A stretch of DNA of 64,000 nt from Gavia stellata. Taxonomy: Eukaryota; Chordata; Aves; Gaviiformes; Gaviidae. The stretch's first letter is position 1, and each line of letters opens with the position of its first letter. The stretch lies in contig NC_082611.1 of the NCBI RefSeq assembly GCF_030936135.1, positions 7,517,001 through 7,581,000 on the forward strand, given 5' to 3'. A program made the translations under genes and the position numbers. Below are positions 26,101 through 39,428 of the stretch, in pieces. Below the pieces are notes generated by a model, which was not told the DNA's origin, made no database searches, and saw nothing but the letters and a program-made list of their open reading frames with translations.

Positions 26101-27483
26101 TGAGTTATTTTTCTACTATACACTGATTTATCTTTTGCTTTCTCAAGTAGCAGTTTCCCAAATAATGGGTCAGGGGCTGAATGGGAGCATGGAAGTCGGC
26201 TGCCAGAAGACATTTATATATATTGTTTTTCCGTACCGAAGACAGAACATGAATTCCAGAGGATTCAGTATTGCTGCCAACTCAGCATCAGCTCAATCCT
26301 AACCTTTACCGCACACCGAGCAGCCGTTGACCAGCTAACACCAGAGTGCAGTCTTGCCTGTCGAAGCTTGGATTTCTGTGTAATTGGTTCCCATATTACT
26401 GAACTTACAAGGTCAAATTACATCCCCTCACCACAGCAGGCACTTTTCCATTGGCATGGTGCCGAGTCTGACAGCCACACATCTCCCTTTCGATAAGACC
26501 TGGAGGACCAAACTCATCCACTTGCGTTCCTGGGCCTCCTATCTCCTACTAGTTGAAGACCTTCAAGTCTAGGAGACTGGTTGCAGGCCTTCAAGTGCTG
26601 AGCCCATAGGAAATGCTCATTCCAAAGACTTGGGTAGAAGTTAGGCCAGATGAAGGCAGACCTTATTAGAGGGAGAAGGGTATGGTCATTCGGAAAGCTT
26701 TGTTTATTTATTGGTTGAAGAGGTTTGGTTGGGGACAACACAGCTAATGTTGCAAAGCAGAGATGGAAAACTTGTGTTTATACCCTGAATATCAACTGTT
26801 CGTGCCAGTTGTGGGAATCATAACATTTGTGGAAACAGGTGCTTGTTGACTCCAGTGTTCACAGAAGGACTCTCTTCCCTACAAGAACCTCAGTTTGCAG
26901 TGAAAAGACTATTTGTACATAAATAACTGCTACGCATGTTTCAGGTTCCTAATGTTTATGAAGTTTCAATTACTCAGTAAAGAAGGAAAAAACAAAGTGT
27001 CATGTGACCAATTCATTTAAGAAATTATATGGCCCCTCAACACTTGGGGATCTGTGTGTAGCTGACCCTGCTACACTTGTTTTCCTCTCATTATTAACCT
27101 CTTTGTACAGATGGGGACCTGAGAAGTGAAAAGATGAAATGCCGTATGACAGCCAAGCAGGGACACCGTGGCCAAGTCATGGAGACAACTCACATTTCCG
27201 GAGGAACAAGCACTCAAAGCCATTTCTAGGTGACAGAGGAACCAGACAGGGAAAACCCTAGCAGGCCGCAGAAAGTCAGAGATAAGGGAAACATCCTAAG
27301 GATTGGTGTAAAGGTAGCGTGAACCGCTCTCGCTGCATGATTAAGTGATTCCCATCAGCGGCGGTGTCACAAACAGAAAACATGCTGGCATTTCTGCCAT
27401 TCCTCGGCCCTCAGCAGCCTGTTCACTTTGGTACTTCTCGAGAGTCCCACCTCTCTCTGAGGCACTAGAAAAGTTCACAAAAA
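20163..27483. other. Intergenic DNA, no gene recognised
   Basis: Only short overlapping open frames are present, the longest being 140 codons at 23576-23998, which resembles no family I know. A weak MIR-like block (TTGTACAGATGGGG...GAAGTGAAAAGATGAAATG) lies near 27075-27165. A short CpG-bearing stretch lies at 27315-27370. Confidence 0.6.
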
Positions 27484-28110
27484 TCAGCAGGAATTAAGGT
27501 TGGTCACGTTTGTCTTGTGAGCACAACAGGCAATTGATGTTGGGTGAAAAAAAATAATCAGGAAGGAAATGGTAAAAAAAAAGCAATCCCAAGGATCAGT
27601 CTTGCCTCTACCCTTGCTCCCCCATCTCCTGAGGTGCCTGGTGGCCAGCATGGCAGTCAGCAGCATGGATTTGGGATTCACCACCACCAGAAGGGTGGGA
27701 ACCACTGTCAGCAGCAGCAGCTCTCCAGGGTGGGATTTGTCTCGGATGGAGAAAGCGTCTGCTTTGGCAGTGGCTGATCTGTCTGACATGGCTCTCCCTG
27801 GTCCCCACACCTCCATCCTGATCCTCTGCCAAGAGCCAATTCCATCATTCGTGTGTCCACAGCCTAAAAAAGCAGGTGGAGGCCACAAGCAGGGAGAAGA
27901 TACAAAGATAGGTAGATTGGTGGAAGATAGGATGGTGACCAGGGTAGTGGGACTAAACACCTTAAAAATAATAAACCAATGATCTCTGCCCAAACCCCCA
28001 TTAGTAAACCAGTTACCACTGGACAGCCCCAAAAGGAGCGATTCTGTCAGGACAGTGTGGCCAGACCACGTGTTGGCGGGGGACACTGCTGAACTGAGGC
28101 CACTTCCCAA
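27484..28110 (-). other. Unrecognised 208-codon open frame, overlapped by open frames on the plus strand
   Basis: The minus strand is open for 208 codons from ATG (28110) to a stop at 27484. The plus strand carries a 137-codon frame over 27569-27982 and a 77-codon frame over 27544-27777. Long simultaneous openness on both strands may reflect base composition or the remains of an old coding sequence. The minus frame has several hydrophobic stretches and a PCLWPPPAFLGCG segment, but no domain I can name. No splice structure or promoter is evident. It could be chance, a decayed gene or an orphan gene. Confidence 0.2.
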
Positions 28111-29929
28111 GTCTCACCCACAACCTGGATGGAAATCTCTTCCTCCACGTGTCGGGGCAGGCTCCAGCGCTTCAGTTCAAAGCCAACATCAGCTGAGCGC
28201 AGGTTTCTATTCCACAGGAGGGTGGTGATCACGCTGCTTTCTTGTGGCTACGGATGGTGAAGGAGAAAATAATGCGATAAGTCTGCAGAATGTTTTTATT
28301 GTCATGTCAACAAAATATTTTCTGCCTCCACAGACTGTGGAAGTACTTAGCATGCAGCATCCATCCAGTTTTGGAGAACACTTGAAAACCACCGACAGAA
28401 TCTCACTATTCCTTTTTTTAGCTACATAATGAAAAAGCAAACAAGAAATATGCTGATTCCCAAAATGAACTAATTTTTTTTTCTGAAGCAATTTAATTTT
28501 TTAGCTTTGATCTGATACCAGAACCCAAAGGACTTACTTGCTATTTCTAAATAATGAGTCTAATGTTTATGCTCTGAGCCTGAACTTTTCTGGTTTTGGA
28601 AAAAATGTGACTTTACATAAAAGTCCTTTGATTAAGAGATCTGCAGTCGGAGGAGTTTTCGATACAATAATGAAAAGGCCTTTCAGATCGCTAACTTGAA
28701 CACTGCTCAGCACAATATTACTCAAGAAGGGGAGAAGCCGACAGAACAATCACACTATTAGTCTTTGCTTTGCCAAGTGTTGTGTTAATCATATTCCTGG
28801 TCAAATCTTCCAGAAGTGGCTAAGAGAAGCCTTACAACACCCGGAGTGATGCATGCCTGATAAATGCACCCTGACCTGGGTGGTCTGTCGCACCGGCTCT
28901 CTCCTTTTATTGTTTTTTAACCCTGTTTCATTGAGGCTTTAGGAGGTGATTGCCATACAGAGGGAAAGTACTTGGAGAAGAAACAGAGGCTATTTCCTCT
29001 CGCTATGGTCCAAATTCCCCTACAGCAGGCTACAGCAGGCTTTTCTTCCAAGCAAGATCACAGCACAGAACACAGTACTTTCTTGCTTGCGCAGTGAGGA
29101 TCCCATTCCCTGCCCCATCGGAGCATGCAGGCGTTGGGCAAAAGGGCTGCTGTGCACCCATCTCTCCCTGGGCACCTGGAGCACCCAACACCTGGGCTTA
29201 TCCCAGCTCTCGCTGCTGCGAAGGTCACCCCGCTGCCCTGGTCCCCGCTTTCCTAGATGTGACACGGAAAGAGTGACTTTCGCCCCTGCTAAGTAGGTTG
29301 AAGTTTCGAAGCTGAATGCCTGTGTTATTTATGCAGAACTGACACGTCTCTTTGTCCTGAGCCATGTGGCCCAGATTCCAGCCCTTGTATCTACAAAACA
29401 TTACTCATGTGCACGCTCCTCTTTCAAGTCCTTGATTCCAATGGGATTACTCACATGTGCATGCATACCACGACTGTGCGCCTGATCGAAGCTCACGTCT
29501 CTGCAAAGCAGGGGTAAATCCTGCTGCTTTCAGCTGATTTACACCAGTGTGCCAGAGATAAAAATCTGAAACAGGAGCGGCTCACTGGGAAGAAAGATCA
29601 ACCTGATACCAATTTCTCCTCCTTATTCTCCTTCCACGTTTCCCATCTTCACTGTCATCGGGGCAGCCTGTGGGAAGGTCTGCTCCTCTGTACCATCAGG
29701 GCACTGCTGCAGACCAGGGGTTAAAATGAGGAGGCACTTTGTTTTTGGAGATTTATTGCTTTCCTCCTGCTATATTTGTAAAGCTCATCATTACAGCCAG
29801 CCATGCCCACCCCTGCAGCTGTCTACATTTTTTCTCTGGTTCTAGAGTTGTACTTTACTGAGGAAATTATAATTATTAAAACACACAAGGTCACGCTCTA
29901 GATGAACTTGGAAACAGTTCAAATATGTT

Positions 29930-30240
29930 TCAGGTTTGAAACTATTTAGCAGCTATGGCCAAGTGGTGAGTTCATAATAAAAGAATGGTTAATTTCACAC
30001 TTCAGATAACATTTCCCCCGGAAAGCGGTAAAGCATGTTGGTACAGAAATTATTGAAGGTCGAAAAGACTGGAGACACATAATCAGTCATTAGTCCCGAT
30101 AATTAGATATTAAAGGCTGGCTCAGAGAGGGGGCAGAATGGTTCTCTCTGAATAAGGCAGTGTCTGCCCCTTACCTTTAAATCATTCTTTTAAACTTTTT
30201 CATGTTCAGAAAGGCACTGTGACTTTGTGGACTTCTAATG
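29930..30240. promoter_or_regulatory. Candidate conserved regulatory element
   Basis: The stretch contains an E-box-like CAAGTG, GGTTAATTTCA, CAGATAACA (GATA core), AATTATTGAA, AATCAGTCATTAG and CCGATAATTAGATATTAAAG within 300 bases, with no repeat signature or open frame. This clustering suggests an enhancer, but conservation is untested. Confidence 0.25.
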
Positions 30241-33200
30241 TGGGACATCTCAGAGCTCTTCTCCCCCTGCTGCAGATGACACAGACAGCATCATCAGGCC
30301 ATCACTAGAATTAAAATTTGCAAACCATACACTGAAACAGCAGCAAATAAAATACCAATATCCTTCTACCCGAGTTACCTTCCCCTGTGCATTGGGGTGG
30401 TGGGAAGAAGGCAGTGGCAGGTGTTTGTGGCCGCTCCAGCAATCTGCATCAAAACTAATCACTGCTTTTCCCATGCAAACCGCGAAAGGGATTTTGACAA
30501 CGCAGGTTTTGAAAGATCAAACCCCCTTTGTGCAGACAGCAGCCTGAAATGGTTCTCTGCAAGCCTGAAATTTGTAGCTAAAGCAGGTTGATCTTTATTG
30601 GTTTTCTTCCAAATCTCAGGCTCTCCCATGCAAACCTCCCTGCCTCCATTAACCTGGATTCCAGTGTTGAGGTTTATCAGCAGCCCTTCAAAAAAATCAC
30701 TTAAAAGAATGTTTCTTTTAAACAAAACAAAACAAATCCCCCAAACTGTCTCAGCCTTCCTGCGCACTGACATCCAAAAATGAACGCTGGATGTTACAAA
30801 TCCTTCCTCAGCAGCTTTCCCCTAGAAACAGCAACGGCCCAGCCGGGGTCACCCGGACAGCCTCAGCCATGCCCCCCGGTCCCCGGTCTCATCCTGCACC
30901 AGGAGAAAACACACAGTACTTTTGACTTTTGCAGTTGGAGTTGTGAAAATCTACTCAACAGAAAACCAGGAGGTGACTGACTTTATGAGCACATCTCAGA
31001 GGCATGTGCTACTGCCACCTGCATGTCCCACTGCCATGACTGGGGGGTGACACTGGACTCTGGTCTGTGGCTTTGGGGAAATCAGTGACACCCCTGGCTG
31101 CTGGAGTGGGGGGGAAAGCGGATGCTTTATCTGGGTTATTGCCCTAGCTAAGGGTCTTTTATTTTCTCAGCTGTGCACAGCTATGGAGATGCCCGCAGAC
31201 TGTCTCTGAATCATGTCCCGGTGCTGGCTATTCAGCTGCACAGCAAGGAGTTCACGAAGCTGAGCCTCACCTCTGAATTTTCCTTCTTTCCCATGTATCA
31301 TACTTTATTTTTAATTTAGAAAGATCTTGCTCATGTCTTTGTGAAAAAAAGAAAAAAAAGGAATGGCAGTGAGCATTCAATACTAGTTTCATTTTTCATC
31401 ACCATTATCAAGGTTTGGATTTTAACTTTGGAATGTCCTTATCTAAAATGAAATCAAATGAGCACTTTGTGGCAGGGGGTCCTCCACTCCCTCCTCTTCC
31501 AAGGGAGCTTGTGCAATGTGTAGCATTTGCCCCACTGCTGCATGCTTGAATCAGTTCACCTGAGTTAACACACATACATGTCTACCTCCATGTAGTGCCA
31601 CATGCACATATAGCTGGTAACATATATTATCCATGCTCAAAGGCTCACACCACAGCAGCCTTCCCAGCCTCCGGGTATAGACAAGGATGGCTGTGGGTGC
31701 AGTTAAGCTTATGGACAGAATTCCAAGCAAAGTGAAATACATGTAAAACCCAAAGCATAGTTTTAATGACCCTGGTGTGGCAGATGGGAGGACACAAGCA
31801 GGACCCCATCATCGTGATTCACACAAAAGCAAGCTCTGCAGAACAGCAAGCCCAGCTCTCACAACTCTGATCGTGGTGTGAGGACCTGGGAAAGGCTTTC
31901 ACTTCATCCAGCCTCATGACCCATGTTCTTCTATAGCATGTTACCAACTCTAGCTTCTGCCAAAAGCTGGACACAGGAAGAAAAGGGCACAAGGACCTGC
32001 AGATGGACGGAAGCCACCACATGACCAGACCACCAGGATGGGCTGTGTGTTTATGTGCCCACAACATGGACAACTGGCAAGTTGGAACTGGAGAGCGCTC
32101 TTGGGCCTGGGCTTACCTGCAAATATGGGTGCAGACACCTAGTTTTCTCCCAATCCCTTTCATATTGTGAAAGCTCGCAAACAAAAGCAAGCGGATTCCT
32201 GCCTTTGCTTCTACCACACGAGGGATGGACAGAATGAGCCCAAGCGTTATGTCATCTGCTTTCCGTGGGGTGGGGAGAGCTCGGCTGAGTCCCACGCTCA
32301 GATTTGGGAGAGCTGGCAGCCCTCTGGTTTCTCAGCAGCTTCCAGGCTTTCTTTTTATCCTGAACCTAATGGGTGAATGGCAGCAGAGTTCAGGAGGATT
32401 TTCAAATGAGCTCAGAGGAGCTTGTTCATGAGAATTTGAATCCTTGGCAAATAGCCCACAATAGCTGATATTTTTCCAGTTTATGGGTGAGAGTGTTTTC
32501 CAGCTATGCGTATTTTTTAACTCCCATAACCGTCAAATTATTTTAATGCTAATTCCTCTGCATCCCCTTTGGAACCATGTGCACGCTTTGGAAGGACACA
32601 TGCCCCTGTTTGAAAGATTCATGGGCTTTTCACATGGTTGTCCTCTCACTTACTCCCATGTAAGAAGTTTGGCTCCTGGATAACCTAAATGGTTTGCGTG
32701 GGAAATGGAGCTGCCACAGGTTGGCAAAATGGAATGCTGAAACATCCAAGAGGTGGACTAATGGCACATTGAAGTTAATAGTTGAAGGACCTGACATACC
32801 AAATAAACAAAAATAACAAAAAAGGGAGAGGAGCAAGAGGAAGCAAAAGACAGTTCCCTAATAGGCACTTGTTGACGTTGCTCTCCTGACCAGTTGGCTG
32901 TAGACTGCAGTGAACCTGCTGCCCATCTGCACCCACACCACAGTATAGACCTGGCTGCATCTTGTTGTCTGAGTAAATCTTGCTGCTTTTGTCTTTCATA
33001 AACATCGGGGATGTTATCTGCAATATTCCACCCTCATGTCATTGAAGAAGAATGTTCTGAAAATTAACCGCTGAAGACTATAGGCTTTATAAATACCAAG
33101 AGCCAAGAGTCAGCTCTCATGTAAATCCTTGGACAGAGTTGGACAGAGTTACTGCAAGGGTGATGCTTCTCCCCCCAGCATCTTAATCAGTACCATTTCA

Positions 33201-33251
33201 CTCTAATTTCTGTAAAAGTTTGGAAGTAGGGCTGGGAAAAGCTCTAGCTGC

Positions 33252-33272
33252 TTTTTTTTTTTTTTTTTTTTT
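33252..33272 (+). repeat. T21 homopolymer tract
   Basis: Twenty-one consecutive T with no recognisable retroelement body on either side. Confidence 0.9.
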
Positions 33273-36200
33273 GGCAAAAACATGGATACGACAACATGAA
33301 AACGTTTTGTGAATTTGCCTCATTTCTGCGGAATTGTTCCTGCTGAGGCAAACAAACAAACATTCAGAAAAAGCACCCTTCAAAACAGAATGGTTTGCTT
33401 TTCCAGTCAGAACAAATATCTTAACACTTGCCACTATTCTTAATGTCAATTAAAAAAATAAAATTTTAATGAAATTTCTCAAACTTGAAGGGAAATGTAA
33501 CATTTTGTCCCAGACAAGCTATTTGGTTGGTCTCAGAGCTAATTGTAAAATTTATTTGCTTTTTCAGTTTGCTAGAATATGTAAATTTATGTAAATCTTT
33601 GTTTTCTGAGTTGATCCCTTAATTTCAATATTGGTTTACGAAATTGTCAGAGGCACAAAGCAAGAAATAATAACAAGGAAAAAAACAGTGCTTTCGTCCG
33701 GCTCTACGTGGAAGGCTGGAAGAGCACAAATGAGTGAACTGAGTTCAGGTGTTGACTTACACCACTACAAATTCAGTGCGCAAGTGAGATTGGAAGATGA
33801 GATCCTGTGGTCCAAAGAAGTCCTTCAGCAATATGCTGCCTTTACAATGCTGCTTCAGCTTTCAGAATTCCTGAGTTGTGACAGGGATCAGAATTCGCCT
33901 GTGCCATTTCAATATATCGATTTTACATCTTCTCAGTTTGTGAAGGTTGCACCTAATCTGCTGTGTTATTTCTTTCCATCATGAGCAATAAGCAGAATTG
34001 TGTCAGAACAGTGTTTCTGCAAGCCTTGGTCTCATCTCACTTTCAGTGGCCTGAATCGTAACATGACTGCTGTAATCAGGGTAGCTATATAAAATAACCC
34101 CGGGGCAGTCATCTGTCTCTCTTCCAAAATCAGGGCTGGAAATTCAGCAGCAATCCCCTGATTTGGGAAAGGTAGCTTTTTCTTGGATTTCCTTGCATGC
34201 CAGGAACCGACTTGAAAGCCAAGACCTCACCCTGACTCACACACACAGGTTGCTTTGTTAAACAATGTCAAAGTTTCACTCCATTGCTTCTTCTTCCGGA
34301 AGCAATGAACCGACTACTTAAAGATGAAAAGTTGTACAAACTTGTACAAACAACACAATTTACAGCACAACTTGCAATGCTTTAGTTCCAAACCAAAGAT
34401 TTCCCCTCTGACTTGCACCAAGGCTCCTTCAGTATCTCTCTTCTGTGCCATATCCTTGGCAATTCCCACCAGTATACCTCGATGGCAAGGAATTTTCAAG
34501 ATTTTCAACTGGTGGATCACAAAACTTTTTTTCATATCTGCATATCTTTTGGCATCTCATCTTCACAAGCTGCTCTGCTGAAAATGTGACTTTGTGTTTC
34601 ATGGTCACCTTTGGAAGATTCTTTCAGGAAACTGAAAACACCAATAAAAGGGGAAAAATTAATGGATCCAGAGCGAACCACAGTGCAGATCTGAAAGGGG
34701 AACACTGGCTCACTGCCAAACATCAAAACTGCTATCACTGCATGCCCTTTATACAGCACTGCCCTCTTCAAAGAATATCCCAGCTCCTTTGCAGCATAAA
34801 TTAACAAGTTTACCTTAAACTGCAAAAATACATGGTGTGTACACAAATCTGATCTTGTTTACGCTGCTGAGAGGCAAGACCCTCTATTCATTGAAATTAA
34901 ACCATTATAAAAATAGTGTAAATGAAAGGACACTCTAGCCCTGTCTATTTTGGTAAGGGCTAAGAATACCATTAGTCTGTAAAATGATGGGCTACTACTT
35001 GTTTTTAGAAGAACACCTGGGTTTCCAGTTGGGCAGGTAAAATATTGGTCAAGTTGCAAGGACACTACACTCCCACAGCAGCTTCTTTCATGGTTTCTTA
35101 GTTTCACATTCACTAGAAGAGCACACTGGAGACAACCATGGCAAAGAGAAAGTGTCCTTGGAGTCCATAGTCCAATGTAAGTTAACATGGCTCTACCATT
35201 TCTCTATGGTCAGTTTTGCATCAGAACAAAATGAGTCAATTTAACTCATTGAAGAGGAGCTACTTTACATGTGGGACTAATTCAGCAACCAAGGGAGGGA
35301 GCTACTTGCTTGCTGTGAGAAAATAAAGCTCCATTCAAGTTAACGGAATAACACTATTTCACTTCCATGGGGATTTGCTCCTGTTCTCAGAAGTATCAGC
35401 TCACAGTAGTTAATGGGCGCCTTGGCATGGACTTAGGAAAGCCTGAGTATCGTCCCAGTTAGTAGGTGGTGATATTAAAAATAAAACCAGGATAACATTG
35501 AACAGGTAAGCTGTGATTTTAGTATTATTCAAGACATGTAATCTGCAAGATAATTAGTTTATTAAAAATACGCTAGAACTGGATATTCCAGGTACAGTCT
35601 GTGTTGTGTCAGCCTGATGACATCTAAGTGGGTTATGTACTTCATAACTTGTCAATCCATAGGCATTCTGCTCTTATAAAGCTCTAAAATTGATCCAGTT
35701 AACTTTATCATTATCTAAAGAAAGAACTTGAGTGGCTGAACAAAGTGCTCTGAACAACATGGCTCCATCCATCATCTTGTCCTAAGGACCTTGCTGTCTT
35801 GCTTTCTTGGAACTGGCTCCTGTTCAGAAAGAGATTAAGCAGCAAGTCTTCAAAAGCAAGACAAAAAGCAGAACTATGGGCTGTGCTTGGCTTTGTTCAG
35901 CAACTTCTACCTCCCTTCTTTGGAGCAAGGAGGAATGGCTAGAGAAGCCAGGCTCTGCAGCCGAACAAGGCATGAGGTAGACGAAATCACAGAGTCAGAG
36001 AGAATAGTATGCGCTGGCATGCACTCAGTTACAACTGTGTTAACAAGCGGATGTTGTTCAGGGGAAACATGGTAATCGGGTTTATCTGCACACTGCGCCT
36101 GTTTAGGTTTCACAGCCCTGTCCCTTGTCCCTGCAGGAATTGGCTGAGACACCAGCTACCAACAATGGGAATAACCGGGCACCGTGTGCTCCTGGTGTCA

Positions 36201-37811
36201 GCCTGACCCTCCTTTAATCTTTTATCACTATGTTAACTAAACATATTTACTGTAAGGAAGTTCTAATGTATCTAAACATTTCCTGCTGCCTGAAATACTT
36301 TCTGACAAATACAGCTGAGATGAGCAAAATGAAGAGAAATGCCCAAAGAAATTAGGAATTTCTAATACCCTGTGTGATGGCCAATCAGATAAGGTGTTCA
36401 TTAAGGTCTTGCATACTGAGAAGGGACATAACACTGAAGACTGGATGTTGCTTAACACTGTTTGATGTATGAAAAGGGAAATCTTTTGAAAAGGGTCACT
36501 TCTATCTACTGAAAGACCAGCAGTAACATTTGTAAAGCAGACTAACAGCACAACTCATGATATATATACACCAATAAATCATATGATGGGACCGATTTAA
36601 ATGACACTCAACTAAACGGTGCTGCTTAGGACAGGCCCAGATGTGGGTAGTGTGAGGCTGTGTGACCTTCTCCGTCTTTCTGTCAGGGTACAGAAACTGG
36701 GTGCACATTGCTGACTCACAGCTCTGGTGGGTGCTAGAAGGACTGTAAGGCAAATATTCCAGGCATATGAAGGCACTGTTGCTCCTACAAGCATCAGCTC
36801 AAGGCATAACATACTTCAATGTATTAAAAAAAAAAAAAGAAAGTAGGCACAGCAGCCAAACCCTCACTTCCTCCTTGCAATCCAGTTTTGGGAGCTGAAT
36901 TTTATCTAGCCCTCCCCAGGAAAGTGTGAGACAGCTCCTACTATGCCTGCCTGCTAAGCTACTCCATATACGATTTGGGTTGCAACTGTTGACTAGTTTT
37001 CTCCCTGATGGATTTATATGGGTTCCTACAGTAATGAATAAGGTGTCTAAAGGGGAAATGAGGGTAAGGTCTACATCTTCCCTGAATGTGTTGTTCAATT
37101 AGCTAAATGACGAATACACCATCAGACACCTGTTAAACTGTGATATAAGGCAATAGCCCACTAATTGCTTTACTGATTTCTTCTGCTTTTTGAACACCTT
37201 CCATGTAGACTCTCCAGGATATTCACAGCCCTTAGAGAAAGAAAGGATTCATTTAAAAGCACGAATAGTAGACCAAGGGCACACAAAAAAGATGTGCCTC
37301 AGGGATTTGTTCTGTCCTGAGCAAGGACGAAAGACTCCAAAGCTCCAAAGCAAAGCATGTCTCCAGGGTGTCCAAGTCCGGTAGGATCTTGCCTCTCCTT
37401 ATTTAAAAGCAAAGATAAATTCCCGAAGGCATACCCCAGAGTTTCAGCTGTTACATATTATTTTCATGTGTGATAATTGTTAACCTGGTTAAATAAGGCA
37501 GTTTCAGTAAGAGATTCCAGTGCTATTTATTTCTCCTCCTTCCTGAATGATTTATATTAATTGTTCAGGAAAACCAATATAAAAATACTGGTCCCTTGAG
37601 ACTGCAGGCTTTGTGGCAGTCTCAAGCAGAGTACAAATAACTAGTTGTGTATGTCTTAGCAGTGGGCATGCACTCTTATGCAATTCAAGTGGCCAGGAGC
37701 AGAGTATTTTACTCTCTCAGTTTAGGGCATCTGTCCAGGAATTACATGTTAAAGGGTTGAGAAATGAAATCCACTGGAGTAACTGATGTGCTGTTGTTGT
37801 TGGACTTGCAG

Positions 37812-37976
37812 GGAAAGATTTCAGCCAAGATTCCTCCTCAGACATAGAGATCAATTTAACTGATGGCTCCTTTCTTGGAATCATGTTGCATCGAACATTT
37901 GAACTGCAAACAGCTTTGTCTCTGAAACAGAGCCGCCGGATGGCCCGAGCATCGCACACAGGCACAGCTACTGCAA
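37812..37976 (+). other. Candidate unrecognised exon (165 bp, phase 1-1)
   Basis: The segment is preceded by a CTTGCAG acceptor-like site and followed by CAA/GTAAGA, a good donor match. One plus-strand frame stays open across it, reading K-D-F-S-Q-D-S-S-S-D-I-E-I and later an S-R-R-M-A-R block. It continues open to a TAA at 38036. If used, the exon would be symmetrical (phase 1 at both ends). It is rich in CpG compared with its surroundings (AGCCGCCGG, CCCGAGCATCGC). I recognise no family. A minus-strand frame is also open here (37717-37995), so it could be an exon on either strand, a conserved non-coding element, or chance. Confidence 0.25.
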
Positions 37977-39385
37977 GTAAGACTGCATCGTGCATGACGC
38001 AGTTGCGGATGCTTGACCTAAGTGCTCAGCCGAGGTAAACTGGCATGGTCCTACTCACTTCAGGGACATTATTGCAGTTTACAGTGGCTGTTTGACTTCT
38101 TCAGGGCTGCCTGGGGAAGGGAGGGCAGAGCATGGGGTTTGGGAGAGAAGTGGTGGATGGTCGTGGTGGAGTGATGTGCTGAGAGTTGCCTGAGATGGTG
38201 CAGTCTGGGCTGGTGGTTCATGTGTTTGCCTCCAAGCAAAGGCAGCAGTAGGTGTTAGCACTGATTGACAGTCCTGCACCATCTGATAATTGGTCCTGGG
38301 TTTTATACAATGGCCATTTTTAAGAGCCTGACTCAGGTGATACCTCATTTCACCCAAGCACCTTGGTTACACCCGTAAGGTGATGGCAGTAAGAGGCGTG
38401 ACAACCTTATCCTGCTAGCCAGCATGTACATGGCCATCACCGAAGCAGTGGCAAAAGACACTGGGCAGCTGCCAGGTGGTCCCAAGTGATGCGAGAGTGT
38501 GGTACTCTCCCTGTTAAAGTGAATGGGTGACAGCAGGGTTACAGCCCTTTGCTGGGGGATTTCCTGCTAAATCTGCACCTGTCTACTTGCACATATCTAT
38601 AAAGTAGATTGAGTGCCTGAGACATATAAATAAACTGCTTCCTGGCAGGTCATTCAAGATGGTGTAAGATGGTATGTTTTTATATCATTCCTTCCAGTCC
38701 TGGAGATATGAGCTGATCTAATCACCAAAGATAAGCAACATCAGATCTGCTCAGTACGGAGATGAGAGACCTCCAAGAAAAACACAGGTGCTCCAGGAAA
38801 TGCCGCTGCTGATCCAGAGCTGCGGACAACGCTGCACAGGGCTTCTGGAGCACTGCTGCAGCAGCAGCAAATCCCCTGGGAGAGCCATAAATCCCTGGCA
38901 CTTCTCACGGGAATGGGGTGTTAACTCTTGTGTGTGTGCTGTCATGTTGTAATTCCTGCATGAGAGAGAGCTCCTGCTCTGTGCTTCTTCTCATGCAACA
39001 ACTGATGTACCGGTGTGACTGCAATGAGCGCTCTTGGAGCCCTTCACCATGGCTGTAGGGTGGTTTTAAGGGGCATAAGTCTCTCAGGTAAACCACAATA
39101 TGCATAATTATTTGACTACCTAAAATATGACCTGCACCCAGTTGTTCCTTGTGGCTTGTCTCCCCCCTTGCAAAAGGTGCACACTGTGCCTGGTGCAAAC
39201 CAGCTACCCCGCTCCACCCTAGAGGTGGGTGAATGTCAGCACTGAATTTGTATTTCTGCAGAATGAGAGATGATAGGAGTTTATTATTACCTCTAGAAAT
39301 GATGTTGCAATATTGGTCAGTCACCACTAGCAACTGACTCTGGATTTATTCTCCTTTCTTGTTCTGGGAGGAATGGATGGCAAAG
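37977..39385. other. Intergenic DNA, nothing recognised
   Basis: Between the candidate exon and the hairpin I see only short conflicting open frames (for example a 142-codon minus-strand frame ending inside this stretch at 38905) without family resemblance, plus a short CAG/CTG-rich patch near 38850-38870. Confidence 0.55.
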
Positions 39386-39428
39386 CAGTACTTTAGAGAT
39401 GAAGTCATACTTCATCTCTAAAGTACTG
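39386..39428. repeat. Perfect inverted repeat: 20-bp arms, 3-nt loop
   Basis: The arm 39386-39405 (starting CAGTACTTTAG) is the exact reverse complement of 39409-39428, separated only by CAT. Three A-T pairs and one G-T pair extend the stem outward to about 39382-39432. The perfect arms imply a young event or strong constraint. The 3-nt loop is shorter than usual for a microRNA precursor. A fold-back or template-switch duplication is the simplest origin. The flanks are an ordinary unique stretch on the left and a T/GTT-rich stretch on the right. Confidence 0.9.

Larger units (their letters stand above)
28111..37811. other. Intergenic DNA
   Basis: No gene is recognised. Contents include two 10-bp tandem duplications (29021-29040 and 33131-33150), a T21 tract at 33252-33272, a tandem ATGTAAAT octamer-like pair near 33579-33596 and an A tract near 36827-36838. 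A few CpGs cluster at 30820-30890. The segment 29930-30240 is listed separately as a candidate regulatory element. Confidence 0.6.

Noticed and set aside
38905..39333. 142-codon minus-strand open frame
   Set aside because: It has no family resemblance and occurs in ordinary non-coding sequence; this length is expected by chance in 64 kb.
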